A stretch of 64,000 bases of DNA from JALZUU01 sp964441245 (GTDB lineage: Bacteria; Bacteroidota; Bacteroidia; Chitinophagales; Saprospiraceae), in NCBI GenBank assembly GCA_964441245.1, contig CAYTVR010000006.1:10774-74773 (forward strand). Direction: 5' to 3'. A program made the position numbers and the translations under genes. Below are positions 37,096 through 45,956 of the stretch, one piece after another. Every line of letters begins with the position of its first letter. Positions within the stretch are counted from its first letter, which is position 1. The notes below the pieces were generated by a model, which ran no database searches, had not been told where the DNA came from, and saw only the letters and a list, made by a program, of their open reading frames with translations.

Positions 37096-38004
37096 ATGAT
37101 GAAATACAAATCAAATTTCGATTTTATATCCAAAGTTGTGGATCATTACGACAAACTTAAATATGCTTTATTGGAAGCACAGACTTTTGATCCGGAACAT
37201 TATGGTTTTCCTGATTTTTATTATAAGGTGATGGAAACGGATCAACTTCGTGTAGATGCCTTCCGTGATGGTTTTAAAAAGTATAGAAATCTAAAAAACA
37301 AAGTGGTTTGTGAAATAGGTGTAGGTACTTTGGCTTTGACCAAGCACTATTTACCTCAGGTCAAAAAAGCTTATTTGATTGAGAGTAATCCTAATGTTAT
37401 TTCTTTTGTCAAAAAGGAATTAAAAAAGAAAGGTTGGGATAAAAAAGTGGAGTTGATTCATGGAGATGCTCTGACCGTGGAATTACCTGAAAAAGTAGAT
37501 TATATTATTGGTGAATTAATGAGTATTTTTTGTGCCAACGAATTGCAGGTACAGATATTCAAACACATGCGTCAATTTTTAAAACCGAATGGTAAACTCC
37601 TTCCGGAAAAAATTATCAACTTGGCTCAATTGAGTTATACTGAATTTGATAAAGAACATCCACACTTCCCGATTTTCTTTACCCGGCATTTGCCGACTTT
37701 GTACACGCCTCAAAAGGTAGTCAACACCATTAATTTATACAAAGAAAGAAAATTAGATATTCAGAAAAAAACAAAATTTCGACCCTTGCTAACTGGAACT
37801 GTAAATTCTATTTATTTAAATTCATGGATTCAGGTAGCTGAAGGGGCCAACTTTACGGGGACGGATAGTTTGATGCCACCGACTGTCGTCAAATTGAAAA
37901 AAGCAGTTAAAGTAAAAACTGGTGAATCTTTTGTTTTACACAGTGATTATCATTACGGTACTTCTTTGAATGAAGCGAAGTTTTGGTTGGTGAAGGAGAA
38001 ATAG
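37096..38004 (+). CDS. Class I methyltransferase resembling protein arginine methyltransferases
   Basis: A 302-residue SAM-dependent methyltransferase. Motif I is VVCEIGVGT (V70-T78), followed by an acidic SAM-ribose contact in AYLIESNP. Most telling is YIIGELMSIFCANELQ: E140 and E149 are nine residues apart, exactly the spacing of the 'double-E' hairpin of PRMTs (E144/E153 of PRMT1), followed by LKPNGKLLPEK as in PRMTs. The upstream FRDGFKKYRNLKNKVV also matches the Rossmann start of that family. The C-terminal half could be the beta-barrel. PRMTs are rare in bacteria and the target is unknown. It is convergent with a 2OG oxygenase. A general methyltransferase with a coincidental motif is the alternative. 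Confidence 0.72.
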   Translation: MMKYKSNFDFISKVVDHYDKLKYALLEAQTFDPEHYGFPDFYYKVMETDQLRVDAFRDGFKKYRNLKNKVVCEIGVGTLALTKHYLPQVKKAYLIESNPNVISFVKKELKKKGWDKKVELIHGDALTVELPEKVDYIIGELMSIFCANELQVQIFKHMRQFLKPNGKLLPEKIINLAQLSYTEFDKEHPHFPIFFTRHLPTLYTPQKVVNTINLYKERKLDIQKKTKFRPLLTGTVNSIYLNSWIQVAEGANFTGTDSLMPPTVVKLKKAVKVKTGESFVLHSDYHYGTSLNEAKFWLVKEK

Positions 38005-38101
38005 TGTTATGGTATTTAAGTGATTAGACAACGAATATTCTCTGTTGTAGGAACGATGTTCATGATGCTTACTTTTCCAGATTGCTCTAATCTTGTTATT
38101 A

Positions 38102-39043
38102 CTATTTTTCGGTGATCACATTGATATCTAGGCCGATGATATCACGCCATGCTTGGCCTGCTTTGGGGTCTTTGATATAGAATGGTGTGACATGATGCCA
38201 AAGATCGGTGCCATAAATAATTTCATCTCTCGTATCTGCTTGGAAGACAAATTCTCCAGGTTGGAGGGTATGTCGATAGATAATTTCTTTTTTACCGTTT
38301 GGGCGCAATTCAATGATTTGAGTTTGTCCACCTTTCAGGTTAATTCTATTAATGACCAGCGCTGAAATGATAAAATCAGCGCCATCTTCATGAGCGCCTT
38401 CGGGAGAATTATCACCAGGTTTATCTTTGATGGCTTGTACGCTCATGAAGTGAGCGGTCATGCTCACCTTACTGACTTTCTTTTTCCAGCTTTGTTGAAC
38501 GACCTTAAATATTGCTTTCATAAAATTATAAAACAAATCATTTTCTACATGCGCAGCAGGTGATTCTACAAATACTCTGGGCCACGAGCGAAAGTCCTTC
38601 TCCCCTACTTCTTGCACAAATTGTGGTACCTTTTGTCTCTTTACAGAAATCCCTCTTTTCGTTTCTTTCAAAATAAATTGTGCTACTGACCGTCGCCGCC
38701 AAGGTTGAATATTATCAAATGTTTTTCGATCTTTAGGCTTTAATTGTCCAATCCATTTTCGATAAGACCGTTTGTCTTTTTTCCCTAAAAAATAATCTTT
38801 AAATCTACTTTTTAAAATGTCTTGATCTTTTGGAAAAGCACGAATCAATAATTCTACTTGCAAGCGTCGTACATCATATGGATCCCAAGGCAACTCTGAA
38901 AAAAGTCGAGACATGAATGCGACCAATTGATCCCCTGGCAATTCTAAGTCCGCTAAAGAAGCAGCTAAAATCGGAGATTTTATTTTTCGACCTAATTGCT
39001 TTGAAATGCTTTTTTCAGTAATAGGTGCTTTTAATTTCGACAT
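38102..39043 (-). CDS. 2OG-Fe(II) oxygenase of the PF10014 (amino acid hydroxylase-like) family
   Basis: A 313-residue protein whose C-terminal ~140 residues match the 2OG-Fe dioxygenase family PF10014, which includes the L-isoleucine 4-hydroxylase IDO. The iron ligands are H218 and D220 in PEGAHEDGADF and H284 in LWHHVTPF; the RDI segment near the end would bind 2-oxoglutarate. The GGQTQIIEL stretch is the usual beta-strand between them. The N-terminal ~130 residues, rich in Lys/Arg and helical, are longer than in IDO and are of unknown role. Likely reaction: hydroxylation of a free amino acid or a peptide side chain. No signal peptide. It is convergent with the PRMT-like gene, 97 bp apart, so not an operon. 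Confidence 0.75.
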   Translation of the reverse strand: MSKLKAPITEKSISKQLGRKIKSPILAASLADLELPGDQLVAFMSRLFSELPWDPYDVRRLQVELLIRAFPKDQDILKSRFKDYFLGKKDKRSYRKWIGQLKPKDRKTFDNIQPWRRRSVAQFILKETKRGISVKRQKVPQFVQEVGEKDFRSWPRVFVESPAAHVENDLFYNFMKAIFKVVQQSWKKKVSKVSMTAHFMSVQAIKDKPGDNSPEGAHEDGADFIISALVINRINLKGGQTQIIELRPNGKKEIIYRHTLQPGEFVFQADTRDEIIYGTDLWHHVTPFYIKDPKAGQAWRDIIGLDINVITEK

Positions 39044-39222
39044 TTTATATTTGGGTTGGATATTGATTCTTCATTCTTTTTTAGATCGAATTTAAGTCGA
39101 TTCTCCGACTTGCTTATTTGTTTTTTGCCTTTTCTATTGCGAATATGAAAGTTCACCTATTCTTCATCTTAGCCTGTATGCCAACCTATCCCCCATGCAG
39201 TTAAATCATCAAATCATCCAGC

Positions 39223-39783
39223 CTATTCTAACCAAACAAAGTTTGACACAAACACTCCTGTCGAACAATCATCCATACACCCTTTCATGGCATATCCACA
39301 TGATTTCACAATTCCAATTTCATTGACTGAAAAGTAAATACTATTTTCCGCTTCATTCGCTTGAAGGCTTTTATTTCCACAATCATCATATACTTGATCT
39401 AATAGAACTCCTTTAAATCCTTTGTCATTTTTATTAATATCGTCCCCTTCTTCTTTAAAGACTTGAATTTCACTTTGAGTCAATCGATTTTTTTTGTCTC
39501 GCTGGGTTTCTAAAAATTCTCTTGATATTAATTGGCCATTTCTAACGACTATTTTTGTGGTATTGCGGTAGCCAACCCATGAAGCAAAACTCACGTCATA
39601 AGCATAAGAATTGTTATGAGTCTTTTTTAATTTATTCCAATTATTAAGACTTTTATTGAAGTTGGTTTCAATCTCACTATTAGATATTTTAATACGATTA
39701 GATGTAGAACATGAAATCGTCATAAACATTAAAAATAATATTCCTGATTTTAGGATTCCTATTTTAATTTCTTTCGTAGTCAT
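39223..39783 (-). CDS. Hypothetical cysteine-rich lipoprotein
   Basis: A 186-residue lipoprotein: the lipobox MTISC places the lipidated Cys at residue 25. The mature part begins with charged helical text and a WNKLKKTHNNSYAYDVSF segment resembling DUF6174-type proteins. Near the C-terminus four cysteines are spaced DDCGNK, KSCGYAMKGCMDDC, which may form disulfides in the periplasm. Not recognised beyond that. It lies alone, on the minus strand, between the oxygenase and a hairpin. Confidence 0.65.
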   Translation of the reverse strand: MTTKEIKIGILKSGILFLMFMTISCSTSNRIKISNSEIETNFNKSLNNWNKLKKTHNNSYAYDVSFASWVGYRNTTKIVVRNGQLISREFLETQRDKKNRLTQSEIQVFKEEGDDINKNDKGFKGVLLDQVYDDCGNKSLQANEAENSIYFSVNEIGIVKSCGYAMKGCMDDCSTGVFVSNFVWLE

Positions 39784-39988
39784 TTGCTTTTATTTATTTC
39801 CATTTTCAATCCTCCAAATTAATCATTTTGAGTTCAATTTCCAATTACATTTTCATGATTTACAACTATTCAAATTTCAGACATCCCACTATCCAAAATT
39901 TCTTTTCAAAACAATCACCAATATTTCACAGAAGGTAATAGCTATATCCGTTTTTATATTTCCAAAAGTATTTCTTTGACGTTTGTCG

Positions 39989-40018
39989 AAAAAAAAAACC
40001 TATTAAGCGGTTTTTTTT
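39989..40018. terminator. A/T-flanked hairpin with no gene just before it on +
   Basis: AAAAAAAAACC (39990-40000) and GGTTTTTTTT (40009-40018) enclose an 8-nt loop. Shaped like an intrinsic terminator but not preceded by a + strand gene; it could end a small RNA from the 39784-39988 region or simply be an AT-rich fold. Confidence 0.4.
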
Positions 40019-40082
40019 GATTTTAATACTCCATTGAAATAGATTAGTACTATCAATCGTGAACATCTAAAAAATCAAAATT

Positions 40083-40325
40083 ATGTATACTTATAAATTT
40101 GTCAACATCGACCACAGCATGTGGACCGGAAAACCAAAAGAAAACTTAGAGGAGGTGATCGAACACTTAGCTGGCCAAGGATGGCGCTTAGTGCAAATTG
40201 CCCAAGACTATGGATCAATGTGGTACAAAGGTAGAATTAGGACCAAGATTATTTTTGAAAAAGAGGCGACAGAAGCCTTTCACGAGCCGATGTATCAAGA
40301 AGAATATGCTGATAATTTTGTTTAG
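40083..40325 (+). CDS. Small DUF4177-domain protein
   Basis: An 80-residue cytoplasmic protein of the DUF4177 kind: MYTYKFVNIDH, then LEEVIEHLAGQGWRLVQIAQ, then an IIFEKEA strand. The 'LNxxGxxGWELV' signature of that family reads here as LAGQGWRLV. Role unknown for the family. Monocistronic, with a very stable hairpin after the stop. Confidence 0.75.
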   Translation: MYTYKFVNIDHSMWTGKPKENLEEVIEHLAGQGWRLVQIAQDYGSMWYKGRIRTKIIFEKEATEAFHEPMYQEEYADNFV

Positions 40326-40342
40326 ACTATTTAGGTGTTAGG

Positions 40343-40387
40343 GAGTCAGAAGGCCCGCGGTCGAAACGATCGCGGGCCTTCTGACTC
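40343..40387. terminator. Very stable GC-rich terminator hairpin
   Basis: A perfect 17-bp stem (40343-40359 with 40371-40387) continued by TCG/CGA inside the loop. Much richer in G+C (GGCCCGCG) than the surroundings. It sits between the convergent DUF4177 gene and the lipoprotein gene; no long U-run, so it could also be an extragenic palindrome. Confidence 0.65.
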
Positions 40388-40391
40388 TTCC

Positions 40392-41138
40392 CTAGCCTCT
40401 TACCTCTTTTAACCGATACACTAATAATTGGAGTTGCTCAAAATCAACAATTTTCATTTTCAACCACACATAATAATTCTTTTCCTCTTTTTGCATTTGA
40501 ACAACTAAAAAACCATCTTCCACTCCATTCCAATTCCCATATTCAATGTCGTAGTGAATAGACCATTCAGGATTAGGATTGAGTTCTTTCGTAGCATCGC
40601 GATAAGTCAATAAAAATTCTCCTCTATCAAAACCAGCCTGATGATCTATTTCATCTCCTTGACGGAAAACGGCAGGTGAAACAATGTCAATTGGATCTTC
40701 GATATCGAGAGTTCCGTTATAAGTTCGATTGGCATTATAGTTTTCAACAAATTTGACCTCTCCCTCTGTAGTCGTTTCTTGGAAAGAACACAATCTTGCT
40801 GCTGCCGTAGCCACACCAATAGTCGTTTCTTCAGAAATGGTCTCTACTTTTATTTCCCGAATATAAGTCCCCAATGGTTGATCCTCTCCAGAAATACTAA
40901 ATCGCAAATCCGCAATATTATCTCCATCTATCATCAAATCATAAGCCGTCATTTCTGCAAAAGAATAAGTGATGACTTCATCGACTCTCACAGTAAATTG
41001 AGTGGAATCAATTTTCAAGAACGATTCTAACTGATTTTCTGGATTACGTGGATTCGTAATTTCTCCTGACAAATCTTTTTCTTGTTGACAGGCAAATAGA
41101 AATCCAATGAGGCATAAATAAAATAATTTGTTTTTCAT
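40392..41138 (-). CDS. Hypothetical lipoprotein downstream of mutS
   Basis: Counting from the ATG at 41138 this is a 248-residue lipoprotein with the lipobox LFAC (C17). The frame extends to 41171, but only the ATG at 41138 gives a proper lipoprotein signal. The mature part is beta-rich, with text such as QFTVRVDEVITYSFAEM and WSIHYDIEYGNWNGVEDG, and no cysteines beyond two. No known family recognised. The gene follows mutS by 42 bp on the same strand and may be read from the same transcript. Envelope location is the only safe inference. Confidence 0.7.
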   Translation of the reverse strand: MKNKLFYLCLIGFLFACQQEKDLSGEITNPRNPENQLESFLKIDSTQFTVRVDEVITYSFAEMTAYDLMIDGDNIADLRFSISGEDQPLGTYIREIKVETISEETTIGVATAAARLCSFQETTTEGEVKFVENYNANRTYNGTLDIEDPIDIVSPAVFRQGDEIDHQAGFDRGEFLLTYRDATKELNPNPEWSIHYDIEYGNWNGVEDGFLVVQMQKEEKNYYVWLKMKIVDFEQLQLLVYRLKEVRG

Positions 41139-41180
41139 GTCTTTATATTTTTGGTAATATTTTTCTTTCAAAAAAAAATT

Positions 41181-43835
41181 CTACTCCAACATCTTCTTCA
41201 GCTCGTTCAACTTCATCATACACTCAATCGGAGTCATTCCATTCAGATCAATTTCTGATAAGCTTTCTTTTATTTTTTCCGCCAAGGGATCATTACTTTC
41301 AAATATTTTGAGCTGCATGGATTCTGTTGGCATTTGTTGAAGCGTATCTTTTAGCTCCGCAGGTTTGCCACCGTTGGCTTCGTTGGAAATAGATTTTTGT
41401 TCGAGTTGTTTTAATATTTCAGTAGCTCGTTTGACCACTGATTGAGGCATTCCAGCTAATTTGGCGACATAGATTCCAAAGCTATGATTTGATCCACCAG
41501 GGATTAATTTTCGTAAGAAAATAACTTTCTGACCAACCTCTTTTGTAGCAATACTATAATTTCTAATTCTAGGAAATTTATTGGCCAATTCATTCAATTC
41601 ATGATAATGAGTGGCGAATAATGTTTTTGGGCGGTGTTGTCCATTGTTATGTAAAAATTCTGCAATCGACCAGGCAATAGAGATCCCATCATAAGTACTC
41701 GTCCCTCGACCAATTTCATCCAAAAGGATCAAACTGCGTTCAGAAATATTATTCATGATACTCGCCGTCTCATTCATTTCCACCATAAAAGTAGATTCTC
41801 CAGATGAAATATTATCCGATGCTCCTACTCGAGTAAACACTTTATCGACCAAGCCTATTTTTGCAGATTTAGCGGGTACAAATGATCCCATCTGAGCCAT
41901 CAAACAAATCAATGCCGTTTGACGTAAAAGTGCAGATTTACCCGCCATGTTGGGTCCCGTAATCATCAAAATCTGTTGATCTTCATTGTCGAGATGTACA
42001 TCATTGGGAACGAAGGTTTCCCCCAAATCCAAATGCTGTTCAATCACCGGATGTCGACCTTCTTCAATTTCAATTTTAAATCCATCATCAATGATCGGAC
42101 GGCAATAATTATTTTTGGTCGCAATTTGTGCAAAAGAAAGTAGACAATCTACTCGAGCAATCAAACTAGCATTGTGCTGAACAGGTTCAATAAATTCAGC
42201 AATCGAAAGAATGAGTTGAGCAAACAATTGTTCTTCAATGACTAAAATCTTTTCTTCTGCTCCTAAGATTTTCGCTTCCAGCTTTTTGAGTTCCTCGGTG
42301 ATATAACGTTCTGATCCGGTGAGTGTTTGTTTGCGCGTCCAGTCATCTGGAACGAGACCTTTATTTTTATATTTATTGGTGACTTCTAAATAATAACCGA
42401 AGACATTATTGAAGCCAATTTTTAAATTATCAATTCCTGTTCTCTCTGCTTCGGTTCGTTGAATTTCTAATAAAAGATCTTTACTGTTTTTAACAATGTG
42501 TCGTAGTTCATCCAATTCATCATGAATGCCATCGGCCATCACTCCGCCTTTAGATAGATTGACTGGGGGATCTTCTAAGACTTCTTTTTCAATCTGATCC
42601 CGCAATAATTGACATGAATTTAAGCCAGCTCCAATTTTTTGTAAGTAATCATTTTCACAATTAGTGAGTATATCTTTAACTGGTTCTATCGCATCCAAGG
42701 ATCGTTTTAATTGAACGACTTCTCGAGGATTTATTTTTCCTAAAGGAACTTTCGAAATCAATCTTTCTAAATCACCAACTACTCTAATGGAGTTTTTAAT
42801 CTCTTCACTCAGTTCATTTTGTTGCGTAAAATATTGCACCATTTCCAAGCGACTTTCAATCTGCGTTGGAATGTTTAAAGGCAATACGACCCATTTCCTC
42901 ATCAAACGTGCGCCCATGGGCGAAATCGTTTTATCCATGATATCCAACAAAGAAATGCCACCTTCGTTGGGACTATAAATCAATTCTAAATTTCGAATCG
43001 TAAATCGATCTAACCAAACATAGCGATCGGCATGTAATCGACTAATGGTCGTGATGTGTTTGAGGTTATTATTTTCGGTTGTAGCCAAATAATGTAAAAT
43101 AGAACCCGCAGCAATTTGCGACAATTCTAATTCTTCTACACCAAATCCTTTTAAGTTTTGTACTTCAAAATGCGCTAATAATTTTTCACGGGTATAATCT
43201 GTTGTAAAAATCCATTCATCTAATGGATAAGTATATATTTTGTCCCCAAACAGTGCGTCAAAATCTTTTTGACGGCCTTTGGTAAAGATGATTTCTGAAG
43301 GTTGAAAACTTTGGATCAATTTATCAATGTAGGAAGCATCTCCTTCACTAACCATAAATTCTCCTGTGGATAAATCAAGAAAAGCAATCCCAAAGCTATT
43401 CTTTTTACCAAATTGCACCGATGCTAAAAAGTTATTGCTTTTGTGATCCAATAATTTATCACCTGTAGCTACTCCAGGAGTCACCAATTCAGTCACCCCT
43501 CGCTTGACTATTTTCTTTTCCTTACTCGGTTTTTCTAGTTGCTCACAAATGGCTACACGATAACCAGCTCGCACCATTCGAGGCAAATAATTATCTAAGG
43601 AATGATAAGGAAATCCGGCAAGCGGCACATCGCTACCACCGTTATTTCGTTTGGTAAGTGTAATTCCGAGTACTTGGGAAGCGGTGATGGCGTCTTCGCC
43701 AAAGGTTTCGTAAAAGTCTCCAACCCTAAACAGTAAGATAGCGTCAGGATATTTTGATTTTACTGATGCGTATTGCTGCATTAATGGGGTGACCTTTTTC
43801 TTCTTTTTTACGACTGTTTTCTCCTTTTTTGTCAA
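41181..43835 (-). CDS. mutS: DNA mismatch repair protein MutS
   Basis: An 884-residue MutS1. The mismatch-reading motif is F41-Y42-E43 in LFRVGDFYETFG. The connector and lever domains follow, and the ATPase has Walker A GPNMAGKS (627-634), then LILLDEIGRGTSTYDG as Walker B/signature and FATHYHEL. The C-terminus carries the helix-turn-helix dimer segment. It recognises mispairs after replication and recruits MutL. The start is odd: the only usable initiator is TTG at 43835, two codons after an in-frame TAA, because the next in-frame Met (residue 19) would cut into the family-typical N-terminus TPLMQQYASVKSKYPD. The first 15 residues are mostly Lys. Complete and likely active. Confidence 0.96.
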   Translation of the reverse strand: MTKKEKTVVKKKKKVTPLMQQYASVKSKYPDAILLFRVGDFYETFGEDAITASQVLGITLTKRNNGGSDVPLAGFPYHSLDNYLPRMVRAGYRVAICEQLEKPSKEKKIVKRGVTELVTPGVATGDKLLDHKSNNFLASVQFGKKNSFGIAFLDLSTGEFMVSEGDASYIDKLIQSFQPSEIIFTKGRQKDFDALFGDKIYTYPLDEWIFTTDYTREKLLAHFEVQNLKGFGVEELELSQIAAGSILHYLATTENNNLKHITTISRLHADRYVWLDRFTIRNLELIYSPNEGGISLLDIMDKTISPMGARLMRKWVVLPLNIPTQIESRLEMVQYFTQQNELSEEIKNSIRVVGDLERLISKVPLGKINPREVVQLKRSLDAIEPVKDILTNCENDYLQKIGAGLNSCQLLRDQIEKEVLEDPPVNLSKGGVMADGIHDELDELRHIVKNSKDLLLEIQRTEAERTGIDNLKIGFNNVFGYYLEVTNKYKNKGLVPDDWTRKQTLTGSERYITEELKKLEAKILGAEEKILVIEEQLFAQLILSIAEFIEPVQHNASLIARVDCLLSFAQIATKNNYCRPIIDDGFKIEIEEGRHPVIEQHLDLGETFVPNDVHLDNEDQQILMITGPNMAGKSALLRQTALICLMAQMGSFVPAKSAKIGLVDKVFTRVGASDNISSGESTFMVEMNETASIMNNISERSLILLDEIGRGTSTYDGISIAWSIAEFLHNNGQHRPKTLFATHYHELNELANKFPRIRNYSIATKEVGQKVIFLRKLIPGGSNHSFGIYVAKLAGMPQSVVKRATEILKQLEQKSISNEANGGKPAELKDTLQQMPTESMQLKIFESNDPLAEKIKESLSEIDLNGMTPIECMMKLNELKKMLE

Positions 43836-44225
43836 AGCTTAAGATTTCTTTATGAAGTGGTTGAAGCATGGCTGCTTATGCGAAAAATGCAGATCTAAAT
43901 TTTTAAAAGCATATTTTTAAATACCTCCAAATCCAGATAGCTTTCCGAATGGGAAGAAAATAATGGAATAGAGATTCTCTAATCTATGTTTTGCTTATTA
44001 AGAAAACAACCTCTATATATTGCTAATAGATCGAAACAAAGATAGATTTTAATCCGTGATAATTGAATTTTTCGCTGTATCTTTGCCGAAATTTTTACGT
44101 CTAAATCGAGACATCACAGATTTTTACTATTTTCGCGCCAAGATTGTGTTTCTAGGTGAAAAACGAGTTAAAACATAGTCTAAATGCAGAAAACATCATT
44201 TTCAAACAAAAAATAAATCATTCTC
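43836..44225. other. Divergent intergenic region, mutS / TerB-like
   Basis: 390 bp with no gene; holds the TATCTTTG box at 44079-44086 and otherwise nothing recognisable. Confidence 0.6.
44079..44086 (+). promoter_or_regulatory. Candidate -7 box for the TerB-like gene
   Basis: TATCTTTG followed by CC fits the Bacteroidota TAnnTTTG consensus about 140 bp before the ATG at 44226. The -33 element is not clear. Confidence 0.45.
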
Positions 44226-44708
44226 ATGATTCCACAATTTGAAGGGTTGACCAATGAAGAAGCTAATTTATTGACTGATACTATTCCCTTAGTGACTATT
44301 TTGATCGCTGGTGCAGATGGAAATATTGATCAAGAAGAAAAAGATTGGGCGACCAAACTGACTAAGATTAGAGGATATGCTCATCCAGAGACCTTACAAG
44401 ATTATTATCAAAAAGTAGGTGATAATTATGAAGAGCGTTTAACTTCTTTAATTAATAATCTACCTGATGATACTGATCAACGAAATAAATTGATTAGTGA
44501 AAAACTAGCGGAGCTTAATCATATTTTTCCAAAATTGGATGAAAATTTAGCTTACCGACTATATGAAAGTTTCACTACATTTGCTGATCACGTAGCTCGT
44601 GCATCTGGTGGTTTCTTACGTTTTGGATCTATTTCGAAAGCAGAAGCAGCATATGTCAAACTACCAATGATTACTCCTGTAGAAATTACTCCAGAAGAAG
44701 AATCATAA
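44226..44708 (+). CDS. TerB-like helical protein (first of two)
   Basis: A 160-residue soluble, helical protein. The N-terminal AGADGNIDQEEKDW has the ADGxIxxEE signature of TerB/DjlA-like domains, where the acidic residues may bind metal. TerB itself is part of tellurite-resistance and stress systems, but TerB-like proteins occur widely and no ter gene is near. The C-terminal half (GGFLRFGSISKAEA) is less typical. It is followed by a terminator, then by a second TerB-like gene on the same strand. Confidence 0.6.
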   Translation: MIPQFEGLTNEEANLLTDTIPLVTILIAGADGNIDQEEKDWATKLTKIRGYAHPETLQDYYQKVGDNYEERLTSLINNLPDDTDQRNKLISEKLAELNHIFPKLDENLAYRLYESFTTFADHVARASGGFLRFGSISKAEAAYVKLPMITPVEITPEEES

Positions 44709-44735
44709 GTTCAAATCGGTTAAAATAATCTATAC

Positions 44736-44774
44736 AAAAGGTGGAAATTATCTAATAGTTTCCACCTTTTGTTT
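44736..44774. terminator. Terminator of the first TerB-like gene
   Basis: AAAAGGTGGAAA (44736-44747) pairs with TTTCCACCTTTT (44759-44770), followed by GTTTTG. Confidence 0.8.
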
Positions 44775-44909
44775 TGATAGGCTATCAAAATAGATCGAAT
44801 TCTTTCATTTTTGGAAATTTATCACTTAATTTACGATATCGACTTTTCCAATTTAGGGTGATCGAACCAATGTTATAAACCACTATTGAACCAAACTATA
44901 TAAGAAACA

Positions 44910-45290
44910 ATGGTAAATAAAACGAGACTTTACGATGCTTTTGGCGAATTGATTTATGCCGTAGCTATTGCTGATGGCATGATTCAACAAGAAGAATTAA
45001 ATACCTTGGAAAAAATCCTAGAAGGTCATCCTTGGGCTAAAGAGATCAAGTGGTCTTTTGATTATGAACGTAAAAAAAATCACACCCTTAGAGATACTTA
45101 CCTCAAAGCTTTAGAGACGCTTAAAGAATATGGGCCCTGTGCAGATTATAAATATCTAGTGGAAGTGCTGGAAAAAGTAGCAGAAGCTGCTGATGGATTT
45201 ACTAAGACCGAAGGCATTATTATTAGCAATATGCAAAAATCATTACAATCTCATTTCCTAGAGTTCATGGATGAGAATAAATTGCTTTAG
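44910..45290 (+). CDS. TerB-like helical protein (second of two)
   Basis: A 126-residue soluble protein with the same AVAIADGMIQQEELNTLEKIL start, that is the ADGxIxxEE motif of TerB-like domains. Shorter than its neighbour and not a close paralogue. Middle and end (AEAADGFTKTEGIII) repeat an ADGxxxxxE pattern, so the domain may bind metal at two sites. The terminator between the two genes suggests separate transcripts. Function unknown. Confidence 0.6.
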   Translation: MVNKTRLYDAFGELIYAVAIADGMIQQEELNTLEKILEGHPWAKEIKWSFDYERKKNHTLRDTYLKALETLKEYGPCADYKYLVEVLEKVAEAADGFTKTEGIIISNMQKSLQSHFLEFMDENKLL

Positions 45291-45305
45291 ATCTTTCTTA
45301 ATTTT

Positions 45306-45361
45306 GAATAATTGAATGGCCCTATAACGTATAAACGCGATATAGGGCCATTCAATTATTC
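45306..45361. repeat. Extragenic palindrome, copy A
   Basis: A perfect 21-bp stem (45306-45326 with 45341-45361) around a 14-nt loop containing CGTATAAACG. Ends 17 bp before the stop of the NTF2-like gene and can terminate both convergent genes. A diverged copy lies at 45957-46014. Confidence 0.75.
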
Positions 45362-45378
45362 AGTCATTCAAAATTCAA

Positions 45379-45822
45379 TTATTTTGGAACCGGTCGAGAA
45401 GTATAGCTTTTATGAACAATCTTCCAGGAACCTTCATACTTTAATAATAAAAAATAGTCTGTATAAATCTTTCCTGATCCAGGCATCAAAATTTCAACTT
45501 TCGCCATTCCCGCATCATTTTCAAAATCTATTGAAATGATTCTTCCAACTCGATTATTTTTTTTCCCCGGTTCAAAATAAGAAATATATTTTTTGCCAGA
45601 TCTAGTTAGTAAACTATCTTCTTTCGTTACCGCGTATAAATTAAAATCAGGATGGAAGGCTCGTCTTAATCGATCGGGTTCTCCATTCGCTGTTCCTTCA
45701 ATATAATCCATCAGAGTCGCAGTGATCTGTTCTAAATCCGTAGGACTATTTGTTGTTTGAGCATTTAAGTTGATGGCTCCTAAAAAAAATAATAAACTCA
45801 TTAAAAAGGTTAGTGATTTCAT
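45379..45822 (-). CDS. Secreted NTF2-like (putative lumazine-binding/DUF4440-type) protein
   Basis: A 147-residue exported protein. Residues 1-22 are a signal peptide (FLGAINLNAQ). The rest is an NTF2-like cone: LEQITATLMDYIEGTANGEPDRLRRAFHPDFNL matches the putative lumazine-binding family PF12893, followed by the strands MAKVEILMPGSGKIYTDYF and LLKYEGSWKIVHKSY. Members have no proven ligand and often carry out small enzymatic or binding tasks in the periplasm. The gene is bracketed by two copies of one palindromic repeat, which is the only unusual point of context. Confidence 0.82.
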   Translation of the reverse strand: MKSLTFLMSLLFFLGAINLNAQTTNSPTDLEQITATLMDYIEGTANGEPDRLRRAFHPDFNLYAVTKEDSLLTRSGKKYISYFEPGKKNNRVGRIISIDFENDAGMAKVEILMPGSGKIYTDYFLLLKYEGSWKIVHKSYTSRPVPK

Positions 45823-45956
45823 GTTTTAGCTTTTTTTAAATTTTAAGTTAGAATTAATTTTAAGTAATAGAATCTGAGTATTTGCAATCGTCTTCTATCA
45901 TCAAAGATTTCAATCTACTCAATTCTTTAGTTTTCACCAAATGATCTTTTTATTTT

